Assembly: GCA_036502625.1 (NCBI GenBank)
Contig: DASXYG010000106.1
Location: forward strand, 1 to 64,000
Origin: DASXYG01 sp036502625
Lineage (GTDB): Bacteria > Actinomycetota > Actinomycetes > Streptosporangiales > Streptosporangiaceae
DNA length: 64,000 bases
Reading direction: 5' to 3'
Shown: positions 43,371 to 49,964 of the stretch, piece after piece
Position numbering within the stretch: position 1 is the first letter of the stretch
Layout of the letters: every line of letters starts with the position of its first letter
Made by a program: the position numbers and the translations under genes
The notes under the pieces: model-generated
What the model was told of the DNA's origin: nothing
The model's database searches: none
Seen by the model: only the letters and a program-made list of their open reading frames with translations

Positions 43371-44099
43371 TCACGGCGCGGCGAGCTGGGCGGCCGTGAT
43401 CGCCGCGTACTGCCGTTCCAGCCCCTTGGCGGCGCCGTTGTGCCAGCTCTCGGCCATGGACGCGGCCATCGGGTCGGGGAAGATGTCCTCCTCGTCCTTC
43501 TCGACGCCGGTGAGGATGCCGGCCGCGACCTCCTGCGCCGAGGCCTTCGGCATGTCGACGCCCCGGCTCATGTCGGTGTCCGCGATCCCGGTCAGCACCG
43601 CGTGCACCGTGATGCCCCGCCCGGCCAGGAGCGTGCGCAGCGACTGGGTCAGGGAGAACGCGGCCGCCTTGGAGATCGAGTAGGCCGGGATCAGCGGCAG
43701 CGGCGCGAAGGCGTTCACCGACAGGTTGTTGACGATGGCGCCGTGCGCGCGGGCCAGCAGCGGCAGGAACGCCTGGATGACGTGGTACGTGCCGTAGAGG
43801 TTGACGTCGAGGTGCCGTTCGAGCACGGCGCGGTCGCTCAGGTCGTCGTAGAGGCCCACGCCCGCGTTGTTGACGAGGATGTCGAGCGACCCGGTCTCCG
43901 CGACGGCGGCCCGGATCTGCGCCGGGTCGGTCACGTCCAGGGTCACCGGCGTGACGCGCGCGTCCGGGTGGGCCAGCGGCGTGCGCGTTCCGGCGTACAC
44001 GCGGCTCGCGCCCCGGTTCAGCGCCTCGTCGACCAGTGCCCGGCCGATTCCGCGATTGGCCCCGGTGATCAGGACCGTCTTGTCCGCGATCGTCGTCAT
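43371..44099 (-). CDS. Short-chain dehydrogenase/reductase
   Basis: A 242-residue classical SDR. TGANRGIGRA is at residues 11-20, NNAG near 78-81, Ser in NNLSVNAF, and YxxxK in PAYSISKAAAF. The end 'GVEKDEEDIFPDPMAASMAESW' is found in a subset of actinobacterial SDRs. The start ATG at 44099 has the strong ribosome site AAAGGAGAT. It is divergent from a second SDR, and both are preceded by the same 17-base element, so they are probably co-regulated. Substrate unknown. Confidence 0.92.
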   Translation of the reverse strand: MTTIADKTVLITGANRGIGRALVDEALNRGASRVYAGTRTPLAHPDARVTPVTLDVTDPAQIRAAVAETGSLDILVNNAGVGLYDDLSDRAVLERHLDVNLYGTYHVIQAFLPLLARAHGAIVNNLSVNAFAPLPLIPAYSISKAAAFSLTQSLRTLLAGRGITVHAVLTGIADTDMSRGVDMPKASAQEVAAGILTGVEKDEEDIFPDPMAASMAESWHNGAAKGLERQYAAITAAQLAAP

Positions 44100-44127
44100 G
44101 ACGATCTCCTTTTTCTCGTGTGCCATT

Positions 44128-44144
44128 CGGTCCGCATCAAGACC
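44128..44144 (-). promoter_or_regulatory. Duplicated 17-base element, copy upstream of left SDR
   Basis: On the minus strand this reads GGTCTTGATGCGGACCG, ending 28 bases before the left SDR start. It carries the dyad CGGTC-N8-GACCG when one flanking base is included. The same 17-mer with a single change (C to G) lies in opposite orientation at 44235. Confidence 0.6.
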
Positions 44145-44173
44145 GCGCGGCGGCGCGGAATCCGTCACGGTGG

Positions 44174-44188
44174 GATGTGACTCACATC
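44174..44188. promoter_or_regulatory. 15-base palindrome between divergent SDR genes
   Basis: GATGTGA-C-TCACATC is a perfect dyad with 7-base arms around one base, placed between the two copies of the 17-base element. A likely regulator site. The TGTGA/TCACA halves recall CRP-type sites, but the spacer is 1 instead of 6. Confidence 0.5.
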
Positions 44189-44234
44189 ACGTACGGGATG
44201 GCCGCCGCGGGTGACGGGTTTCGCCGCCGCGGCG

Positions 44235-44251
44235 GGTCTTGATGGGGACCG
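44235..44251 (+). promoter_or_regulatory. Duplicated 17-base element, copy upstream of right SDR
   Basis: GGTCTTGATGGGGACCG ends 26 bases before the right SDR start. It differs at one position from the copy at 44128-44144, which faces the other way. Symmetric placement upstream of both genes points to a shared operator or promoter element. Confidence 0.6.
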
Positions 44252-44277
44252 CGTTCCCCACCACTTCGGAGTCCCTG

Positions 44278-45015
44278 ATGCCTGATCAATTCCTGACGGC
44301 CGTCGTCACCGGCGCGAGCCGCGGCTTCGGGCGCGCGATCGCCGCCGCGCTCGTCGCGTCCGGCACGGGTGTCGTCGGCATCGCCCGCGGCGAGCGCGAG
44401 CTGTCGGCCGTGCGCGAGGAGCTCGGCGGCGGCTTCACGCCGATCGCCGCGGACGCCGCCGACGAGGCGCTCGCCGGCGACGTGATCCGGCGGAACCGCC
44501 CCGGGCTGCTCGTGCTGAACGCCGGCGCCGTGCCGCACATGGCGCCGATCCACGAGCAGACCTGGGAGACGTTCGGCCGCAATTGGGAGGCCGACACGCG
44601 GCACGTCTTCGCCTGGACGCGGGCGGCGCTGCGGGAGCCGCTCGCGCCGGGGAGCGTGGTCGTGATGTCCAGCGGCGCCGTCCTGGCCGGGTCGCCGCAC
44701 AGCGGGGGGTACGCCGCCGCGAAGGCCGGCGTGCGGTACATCGGGCGGTACGCCGCCGCGGAGTCCGAACGGGCCGGGCTCGGCATCCGGTTCGTCACGC
44801 TGCTGCCGCAGTTGACCCCGGCGACCGGTCTCGGCTCCGCCGGGGTCGCGGGGTACGCCGCGCGCCAGGGCGTCGACCGGGACACCGTCATCGCGGGCCT
44901 GGGGCCGGTCCTCACCCCGGACCAGGTCGCCAAGGCGGTCGTCGACCTCGCGGGAGACCCCGGGAGCGCCGCGGAGTACCAGGTCACCGGCGGCGGAATC
45001 CGCCCGCTCGGCTGA
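44278..45015 (+). CDS. Short-chain dehydrogenase/reductase
   Basis: A 245-residue SDR. TGASRGFGRA is at residues 10-19, LNAG in the middle, Ser in VMSSGAVLAG, and the YxxxK motif in GGYAAAKAG. The end ITGGGIRPLG-like (here QVTGGGIRPLG) matches enoyl/ketoacyl-reductase-like SDRs. ATG at 44278 follows GGAG. Divergent from the other SDR with the duplicated element between, and followed 46 bases later by an ECF sigma factor. Confidence 0.9.
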   Translation: MPDQFLTAVVTGASRGFGRAIAAALVASGTGVVGIARGERELSAVREELGGGFTPIAADAADEALAGDVIRRNRPGLLVLNAGAVPHMAPIHEQTWETFGRNWEADTRHVFAWTRAALREPLAPGSVVVMSSGAVLAGSPHSGGYAAAKAGVRYIGRYAAAESERAGLGIRFVTLLPQLTPATGLGSAGVAGYAARQGVDRDTVIAGLGPVLTPDQVAKAVVDLAGDPGSAAEYQVTGGGIRPLG

Positions 45016-45061
45016 GCCGCCGCCTACAGTGAAGCCCACCGCGCCACCGGGAGAAGCCGCG

Positions 45062-46024
45062 ATGCCACCGAACGCCGAGTTCGCCACCCTGGCCGAGCCG
45101 TTCCGCCCGGAACTGCTCGCGCACTGCTACCGCATCCTCGGCTCCGTCCACGACGCCGAGGACCTCGTACAGGAGACGTACCTGCGCGCCTGGCGGGCGT
45201 ACGACCGGTTCGAGGGCCGCTCCTCGCTCCGGCGCTGGCTGTACACGATCGCCACCAGGACGTGCCTGACCGCGCTGGAGACCCGGGCCCGGCGGCCCCT
45301 CCCGTCCGGCATCGGGGCGCCGTCCGATGACCACCGGGTGGCCCTGGCCGCCGGCGAGCCGTCGGTGGCGTGGCTCCAGCCCGCCCCGGACGCCCTGCTC
45401 ACCGGCGACGACCCGGCGGCGATCGTGGCCGGGCGCGACGGGGTGCGCCTCGCGTTCATCGCCGCGCTGCAGTACCTCCCCGCCCGGCAGCGCGCCGTCC
45501 TGACGCTGCGCGACGTGCTGGGGTTCCGTACGGCCGAGGTCGCCGAGATGCTCGACACCACGGTCGCGGCCGTCGACAGCACGCTCCGCCGCGCCCGCGC
45601 CCGCCTGGCCGAGGCGGGCCCGGTCGAGGAGGACCTGTCCGAACCGGACGAGGCGGCACGCCGCACCCTCCTCGACACCTACGTAGCCGCGTTCACCGAG
45701 GCGGACGCCGACGCCCTGCTGACGCTCCTGCGCGCCGACATCGAGCTGGAGATGCCCCCGATCCCGACGTGGTTCACCGGCCAGGCGACCGTCCTGGCGT
45801 TCCTCAAGGAGAACGTCCTCCGCCCGGACCAGTGGCGCATGCTCCCCACCCGCGCCAACACCCAGCCCGCCGTCGCCATCTACCAGCGCACCGACGACGG
45901 CGGCTACGAGGCGTACGGCATCCAGGTCCTCACGCTCATCGGCGCCCGCATCGCCCGCATCACGGCCTTCATCGACCCGGCCCTGCTCCCCACCTTCGGC
46001 CTGGCCCCCGCCCTCACCACCTGA
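45062..46024 (+). CDS. ECF sigma factor with C-terminal SnoaL domain (SigG-like)
   Basis: A 320-residue sigma-70 family ECF factor. Region 2 lies at about residues 15-80 ('CYRILGSVHDAEDLVQETYLRAWRAYDRFEGRSSLRRWLYTIAT'). A linker holds 'WLQPAPDALL'. Region 4 lies at about 130-185 ('YLPARQRAVLTLRDVLGFRTAEVAEMLDTTVAAVDSTLRRARARL'). A SnoaL/NTF2-like domain follows at about 205-315 (DTYVAAFTEADADALLTLL). In such sigma factors the tail replaces an anti-sigma factor in control. ATG at 45062 follows GGGAGAAG; an in-frame GTG at 45029 lacks a site. Compare the tail-less sigma factor at 23018. Confidence 0.9.
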   Translation: MPPNAEFATLAEPFRPELLAHCYRILGSVHDAEDLVQETYLRAWRAYDRFEGRSSLRRWLYTIATRTCLTALETRARRPLPSGIGAPSDDHRVALAAGEPSVAWLQPAPDALLTGDDPAAIVAGRDGVRLAFIAALQYLPARQRAVLTLRDVLGFRTAEVAEMLDTTVAAVDSTLRRARARLAEAGPVEEDLSEPDEAARRTLLDTYVAAFTEADADALLTLLRADIELEMPPIPTWFTGQATVLAFLKENVLRPDQWRMLPTRANTQPAVAIYQRTDDGGYEAYGIQVLTLIGARIARITAFIDPALLPTFGLAPALTT

Positions 46025-46026
46025 AG

Positions 46027-46053
46027 CGGGCCCCGTCTGGACGCGTGGGCCCG
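46027..46053 (+). terminator. Stem-loop after sigma factor gene
   Basis: CGGGCCC (46027-46033) and GGGCCCG (46047-46053) form a 7-base GC stem with a 13-base loop immediately after the stop. No T-run follows. Plausible intrinsic terminator of the actinobacterial type, or an attenuator before the next gene. Confidence 0.4.
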
Positions 46054-46099
46054 GACACGGCAGGCTCGCAACTCCAACGGCGACCGGACGGAGTCCACC

Positions 46100-46423
46100 G
46101 TGATAGCGCGCTACTGGTCGGCGACGACCACGAAACCCCCCGAGGAATACCGCCGCCACTTCACCGAGACCGTCGTCCCCAACCTCACGTCCCTCCCCGG
46201 CTTCGAGGGCTGCTACCTCCTGGAATCGGACCAGCCCCCAGGCGAGACCCGCTTCGTCACGATCACGTTGTGGCAGTCGACCGCCGCGATAGAGGCATTC
46301 GCCGGCCCCGACATCACCCGCTCCCACGTAGAACCGGAAGGCCAAGCGGCCCTAACGCAGTTCGACCGAACCGCCGTCAACTTCACGGTGTCCGTCCACG
46401 TTGACGGGGGTCACCCCGAGTAG
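46100..46423 (+). CDS. Antibiotic biosynthesis monooxygenase (ABM) domain protein
   Basis: A 107-residue ferredoxin-like dimeric alpha-beta barrel protein: 'PPEEYRRHFTETVVPNLTSLPGFEGCYLLE', then 'RFVTITLWQSTAAIEAFAGPDITRSHVEPEGQAAL'. Related proteins act as cofactor-free monooxygenases, haem-degrading enzymes or dimer scaffolds. GTG start at 46100 after CGGAG. It follows the SnoaL-tailed sigma factor in the same direction and may be one of its targets. Converges on an esterase gene with 13 bases between. Confidence 0.82.
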   Translation: MIARYWSATTTKPPEEYRRHFTETVVPNLTSLPGFEGCYLLESDQPPGETRFVTITLWQSTAAIEAFAGPDITRSHVEPEGQAALTQFDRTAVNFTVSVHVDGGHPE

Positions 46424-46436
46424 GAGCCGGCCGCCG

Positions 46437-47138
46437 TCAGAGGTAGGCGCCGATGATGGCGGCCGTTCGGTCGGGGGCGCTGAGGTAGGGGGAGTGGCTG
46501 GTGGTGAGGGTTTCGAGGGTGGCGCAGCGGGTGGCGAACTCTGTGGCCAGGGGTGGGGGCCAGGTGTGGTCCTGGGTGGTTTTGATGTAGAGGGTGGGGG
46601 TGTTCTTCCAGGCGGCCGATGTTGGGGGGTGGGTGAAGTTCGCGGCTGTGTCGGGGCGGAGGAGGGCCACCGCCTTGGCGGCCGTCTCCGGGGGGCAGTC
46701 GGCGTAGAAGAGGGTTGCGGCTGAGTCCGGGTTGATCCAGGCGGTTTTGCCGTCATCGGAGATGCGGAGGGCGGCCGTGAACTCGGATGAGGCGTCGGCG
46801 GTTGCGCGTTCTGAGGGGGCGCCGGTCGCCGACTTCGCCAGGAGGTCGGCGGCGGTTTCGGTGGTGTCCAGGACCCAGGCGGAGAGGAAGATCATGTGGC
46901 GGACGCCGTGCAAAGCGCCTGTTACCGCGCCGCCGAAGGAGTGGCCGATGACCACCGGCGGGGACGGGGCCCGGTCGACGATGTCCTGGACCAAGGGGGT
47001 GCTCTCGCTCAGGGGGAGCATGCCGATGTCGGGGACGGTGATGCTGGCGGCGACGTCCGCGAGGCGGTTGACCAGGGGCTCGTAGTGGGCGGGGCGGTGG
47101 TACGAACCGTGGACCAGGATGACCGGGGTGCGCGGCAC
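46437..47138 (-). CDS. Alpha/beta hydrolase (plant-esterase/hydroxynitrile-lyase-like)
   Basis: A 233-residue small alpha/beta hydrolase of the salicylate-esterase/EstC type. The oxyanion motif is VHGSYH (residues 9-14), the nucleophile S67 in GHSFGG, the acid Asp in KTTQDHTW and the His in TTSHSPYLS. Hydrolysis of a small ester is likely. GTG at 47138 comes just after the cupin stop (47141). Base use differs from its neighbours, with noticeably more A-ending codons (AAA, ACA, CCA), hinting at separate origin. It forms a two-gene unit with the cupin protein. Confidence 0.87.
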   Translation of the reverse strand: MPRTPVILVHGSYHRPAHYEPLVNRLADVAASITVPDIGMLPLSESTPLVQDIVDRAPSPPVVIGHSFGGAVTGALHGVRHMIFLSAWVLDTTETAADLLAKSATGAPSERATADASSEFTAALRISDDGKTAWINPDSAATLFYADCPPETAAKAVALLRPDTAANFTHPPTSAAWKNTPTLYIKTTQDHTWPPPLATEFATRCATLETLTTSHSPYLSAPDRTAAIIGAYL

Positions 47139-47140
47139 GG

Positions 47141-47572
47141 TCAGGCCTTCGGCGGGGTGAGGAGTTGGTCGCCGAGTTCCTCGCTGACGTGGGCGAAGAG
47201 GGCGAGGTCGAGCTCCGTCTCGGACGTGGCCAGGTGGGCGGGGGTGCCGGTGCGGGTGAGCAGCTCGGCGAATCCGGCGGGGGATGTCACCAGGAGGGCG
47301 CGGCCGCCGTCCGGGCCCGCCGTTAGGGCGTGCGGGGTGCGGAACGGGACGTACAGGAATTCGCCGCTGGTGAGGACGCGGGTCTCGGTGTCGACCGTTG
47401 CCGTCAGCGAGCCCTCGAGGACCCACAGGCGCTCCTCGTAGCGGGTGTGCAGGTGCAGCGGGGTCGACGCGCCGGCCGACATCGTGGCGTCGACGAGGTC
47501 GTGGCGGCCGTCGGTGTCCGCCGCGGTGGTGAGGATCCGGGCACGCAGGGTCTGATCAAGAACGATGTCCAT
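47141..47572 (-). CDS. Cupin-domain protein
   Basis: A 143-residue single-domain cupin. Motif 1 is 'STPLHLHTRYEERLWVLEGSLT' (HxH and E present) and motif 2 'GEFLYVPFRTPHALTAG' (H present), so the metal site looks complete. The C-terminal 40 residues extend past the barrel. It could be a dioxygenase, isomerase or ligand-binding regulator. ATG at 47572, AGGG at close distance. Divergent from the acyl-CoA ligase with a perfect inverted repeat between, and co-transcribed with the downstream esterase. Confidence 0.87.
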   Translation of the reverse strand: MDIVLDQTLRARILTTAADTDGRHDLVDATMSAGASTPLHLHTRYEERLWVLEGSLTATVDTETRVLTSGEFLYVPFRTPHALTAGPDGGRALLVTSPAGFAELLTRTGTPAHLATSETELDLALFAHVSEELGDQLLTPPKA

Positions 47573-47601
47573 GCCCTGATTACGCCACGGACCCGGTCCC
47601 C

Positions 47602-47636
47602 GGTTCACCCGACCCGCCGCCGGACGCGGGTGAACC
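47602..47636. promoter_or_regulatory. Perfect 10-base inverted repeat, cupin/ligase interval
   Basis: GGTTCACCCG (47602-47611) and CGGGTGAACC (47627-47636) are exact complements with a 15-base spacer, centred between the divergent cupin and ligase genes. A strong operator candidate. No regulator gene is adjacent. Confidence 0.6.
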
Positions 47637-47692
47637 CTTCCGGTGCGGCGGAGCGTGGGAGGGGAGACGGCGGCGGACGGAGGGCAGGTCTG

Positions 47693-49231
47693 ATGGAGCT
47701 GTACGTGACGCATGTGCTGCACCGGAATCGGCAGCGGCGGCCTGATCAGGCGTGCCTGGTCGACGGGGTGGGGGTCGCGACGCATGACGAGGTCGCGGCG
47801 CGGGTGGCCGCGCTGGCCGGGGGGTTGCGCGCGTCCGGGGTGGGCGCCGGTGACCGGGTCGCCATCGTGGCGGCGAACTCGGCGCGCTACGTCGAGGCGC
47901 TGTTCGCGATCCTGTGGGCGGGCGCCATCGCGTGCCCGGTCAACCACCGCCTGGCGCCCCGGGAGGTCCTCGACCTGCTCGGCGGCGTCGGGGCGAGCGC
48001 GGTGTTCGTCGACGGGACGTGCCCGGTCCCGGCGGACGGGCTCAGACCGGGCGTCCGGACCGTGGTCGACCTGACCGGCGGTCCCGGCACGTCCGGCACG
48101 GTCCCGTACGAGGAGATGGCCCGGTCGGACGCGATCCCGGACTCCGGGCGGAGCGGTGACGACATCGCGCTGCTGCTGTCCACCGGCGGCACGACCGGCC
48201 GCGCGAAGCAGGCCGCGTTGAGCCACGCGAACGTCGTCTCGGCCGGCCTCGCGCAGCTCGCCGCCGGCTCGGGGACGGGTGAGGTGTTCGTCCACGTCGC
48301 CCCGCTGTTCCACCTCGCCGGCATGCAGATGATGGTGACGCACCTCCTCGGCGGCGGCGGGCCGCAGGCCTTCCTCCCGCGCTTCACCCCGGACGGCTTC
48401 ATGGCCGCGGTCGAGGCGCACCGGGCCACCGACACCCTCCTCGTACCGACCATGCTCCGGACGGTCCTCGCGGCTCCCGCACGGGCGGGCTTCGACCTGA
48501 CCAGCCTCCGCCGGATCTTCTACGGCGCCGCCCCCATGCCGGGCGACCTCCTCGAACAGGCGGCCACCGCGCTGCCGTCCGCCGGGTTCGTCCAGGGCTA
48601 CGGCATGACGGAGACCCTGCTCACCGTGACGCTCCCGCCCGAGGCGCACTCCGCGGCGGCACGGCGGCGCGGCCTGACCCGTTCGGTCGGCCGCGCGCAC
48701 CCGGGCGTGGACGTCTCCATCCGCGACGCCGCCGGGGCCGAGCTCCCCACGGGCGAGGTCGGGGAGATCGCCGTACGCGGCCCCTCGGTGATGCGCGGCT
48801 ACTACGGCGACCCGGACGCCACCCGCGAGGTCGTCCGCGAGGGCTGGCTCTACACCGGCGACGGCGGCCGCATGGACGCCGAGGGCTACCTCTACCTGGC
48901 CGACCGCATCAAGGACATGATCGTCACCGGCGGCGAGAACGTCTTCTCCGTGGAGGTCGAGGACGTCCTCCTCGGCCATCCGGAGGTCGAGCAGGCCGCC
49001 GTCATCGGGATCCCGGACGGCACCTGGGGCGAGACCGTCCACGCGATCGTCGTCGCGGCCCCGGGCGCCGCGGCCCGCCCCGCCGGAATCCGCGACTTCT
49101 GCCGGGAACGCCTGGCGGGCTACAAGTGCCCCCGTACGGTCGAGTTCCGCGACGCGCTCCCGCTGTCCGCCGCGGGCAAGGTCCTCAAGGCCCAGCTCCG
49201 CGCGGAGTCGTCCACGACCGGGCCGAGGTAG
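47693..49231 (+). CDS. Acyl-CoA synthetase (AMP-forming, ANL superfamily)
   Basis: A 512-residue AMP-dependent acyl/aryl-CoA ligase. The P-loop is LLSTGGTTGRAKQA (about 160-175). VQGYGMTE (A5), LYTGDGG (A7), GGENVFSVEVED (A8) and the adenylation Lys in LSAAGKVLK near the C-terminus are all present, so it should be active. The family activates a fatty or aromatic acid with ATP and transfers it to CoA. ATG at 47693 follows GGAGGGCAGG. Divergent from the cupin/esterase pair; together these would fit ester hydrolysis followed by CoA activation of the acid (inference). Confidence 0.93.
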   Translation: MELYVTHVLHRNRQRRPDQACLVDGVGVATHDEVAARVAALAGGLRASGVGAGDRVAIVAANSARYVEALFAILWAGAIACPVNHRLAPREVLDLLGGVGASAVFVDGTCPVPADGLRPGVRTVVDLTGGPGTSGTVPYEEMARSDAIPDSGRSGDDIALLLSTGGTTGRAKQAALSHANVVSAGLAQLAAGSGTGEVFVHVAPLFHLAGMQMMVTHLLGGGGPQAFLPRFTPDGFMAAVEAHRATDTLLVPTMLRTVLAAPARAGFDLTSLRRIFYGAAPMPGDLLEQAATALPSAGFVQGYGMTETLLTVTLPPEAHSAAARRRGLTRSVGRAHPGVDVSIRDAAGAELPTGEVGEIAVRGPSVMRGYYGDPDATREVVREGWLYTGDGGRMDAEGYLYLADRIKDMIVTGGENVFSVEVEDVLLGHPEVEQAAVIGIPDGTWGETVHAIVVAAPGAAARPAGIRDFCRERLAGYKCPRTVEFRDALPLSAAGKVLKAQLRAESSTTGPR

Positions 49232-49296
49232 AAATGCGTCCACTCGATCGGGTCGTCGCCGGTCGCGGCGGGGCCGTGCGCGTACGGGCTCGGCGC

Positions 49297-49884
49297 TCAG
49301 TATCCCTGCGGAGGGCGGACGGCGCCGGTCCGCGCCGCCGCGATGGTGCGCTGGGTGTAGCGGAAGGCGACGAGCACCGCGACGATCGTCAGGCCCCAGT
49401 TGAGGACGAGGCCCTCGAACCGGGTCAGCGACGCGCCGACGGCGCCGTACAGCAGGTGGCTGACGCCGAGGACGAGCACGGCGGCGCCCCAAGCGGCGCT
49501 GATCCGGCGGTTCAGGCCGATGAACCGCGGGCTGTGCCAGTGCTCGCGCGGCACCCCGGCGCGGGCGAACGCCGCGGTGAACGGCGCGAAGCCCGCGGTG
49601 GCCAGGATGTACGCGGCCAGTACGAGCGAGACGAGGCCGCGGCCGTAGTCGGTGAGGAACGATTGGGTGGCCGGGCCGCCGGTGAACGCGAGCGCGGAGA
49701 CGGCGGCGAGCGTGACCGCCTGGACGATCGGCAGGACGGGCACGGCGCGCCGCACCATGGCCGCGAACGCGACGACGGCGGCCGCGGCGGCGAGGGCGGC
49801 GGCGGCCGCCACCGGGATCGCGCCGTCGAGCAGTGCGAACAGCACAAGCGGCACGAAGCCGGCAACGAGCGTGACGGGGTTCAT
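49297..49884 (-). CDS. Membrane protein of unknown function
   Basis: A 195-residue protein with about five or six helices (residues 4-20, 24-45, 50-70, 85-105, 130-150, 160-178) and a loop 'GVPREHWHSPRFIGLNRRISAAWG' resembling a conserved segment of small actinobacterial membrane proteins. I do not recognise the family. GAGGAG precedes the ATG. It is divergent from the LuxR regulator. The 65 bases before its stop-side neighbour (49232-49296) show nothing. Confidence 0.75.
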   Translation of the reverse strand: MNPVTLVAGFVPLVLFALLDGAIPVAAAAALAAAAAVVAFAAMVRRAVPVLPIVQAVTLAAVSALAFTGGPATQSFLTDYGRGLVSLVLAAYILATAGFAPFTAAFARAGVPREHWHSPRFIGLNRRISAAWGAAVLVLGVSHLLYGAVGASLTRFEGLVLNWGLTIVAVLVAFRYTQRTIAAARTGAVRPPQGY

Positions 49885-49964
49885 CGCTCCTCCTCAGTAA
49901 GGTGTTCGGGGTGAACGCGCCGGTCGGGCGCCCACGGACGAGTCTGGTGAGGGGGGCCGCCGAG

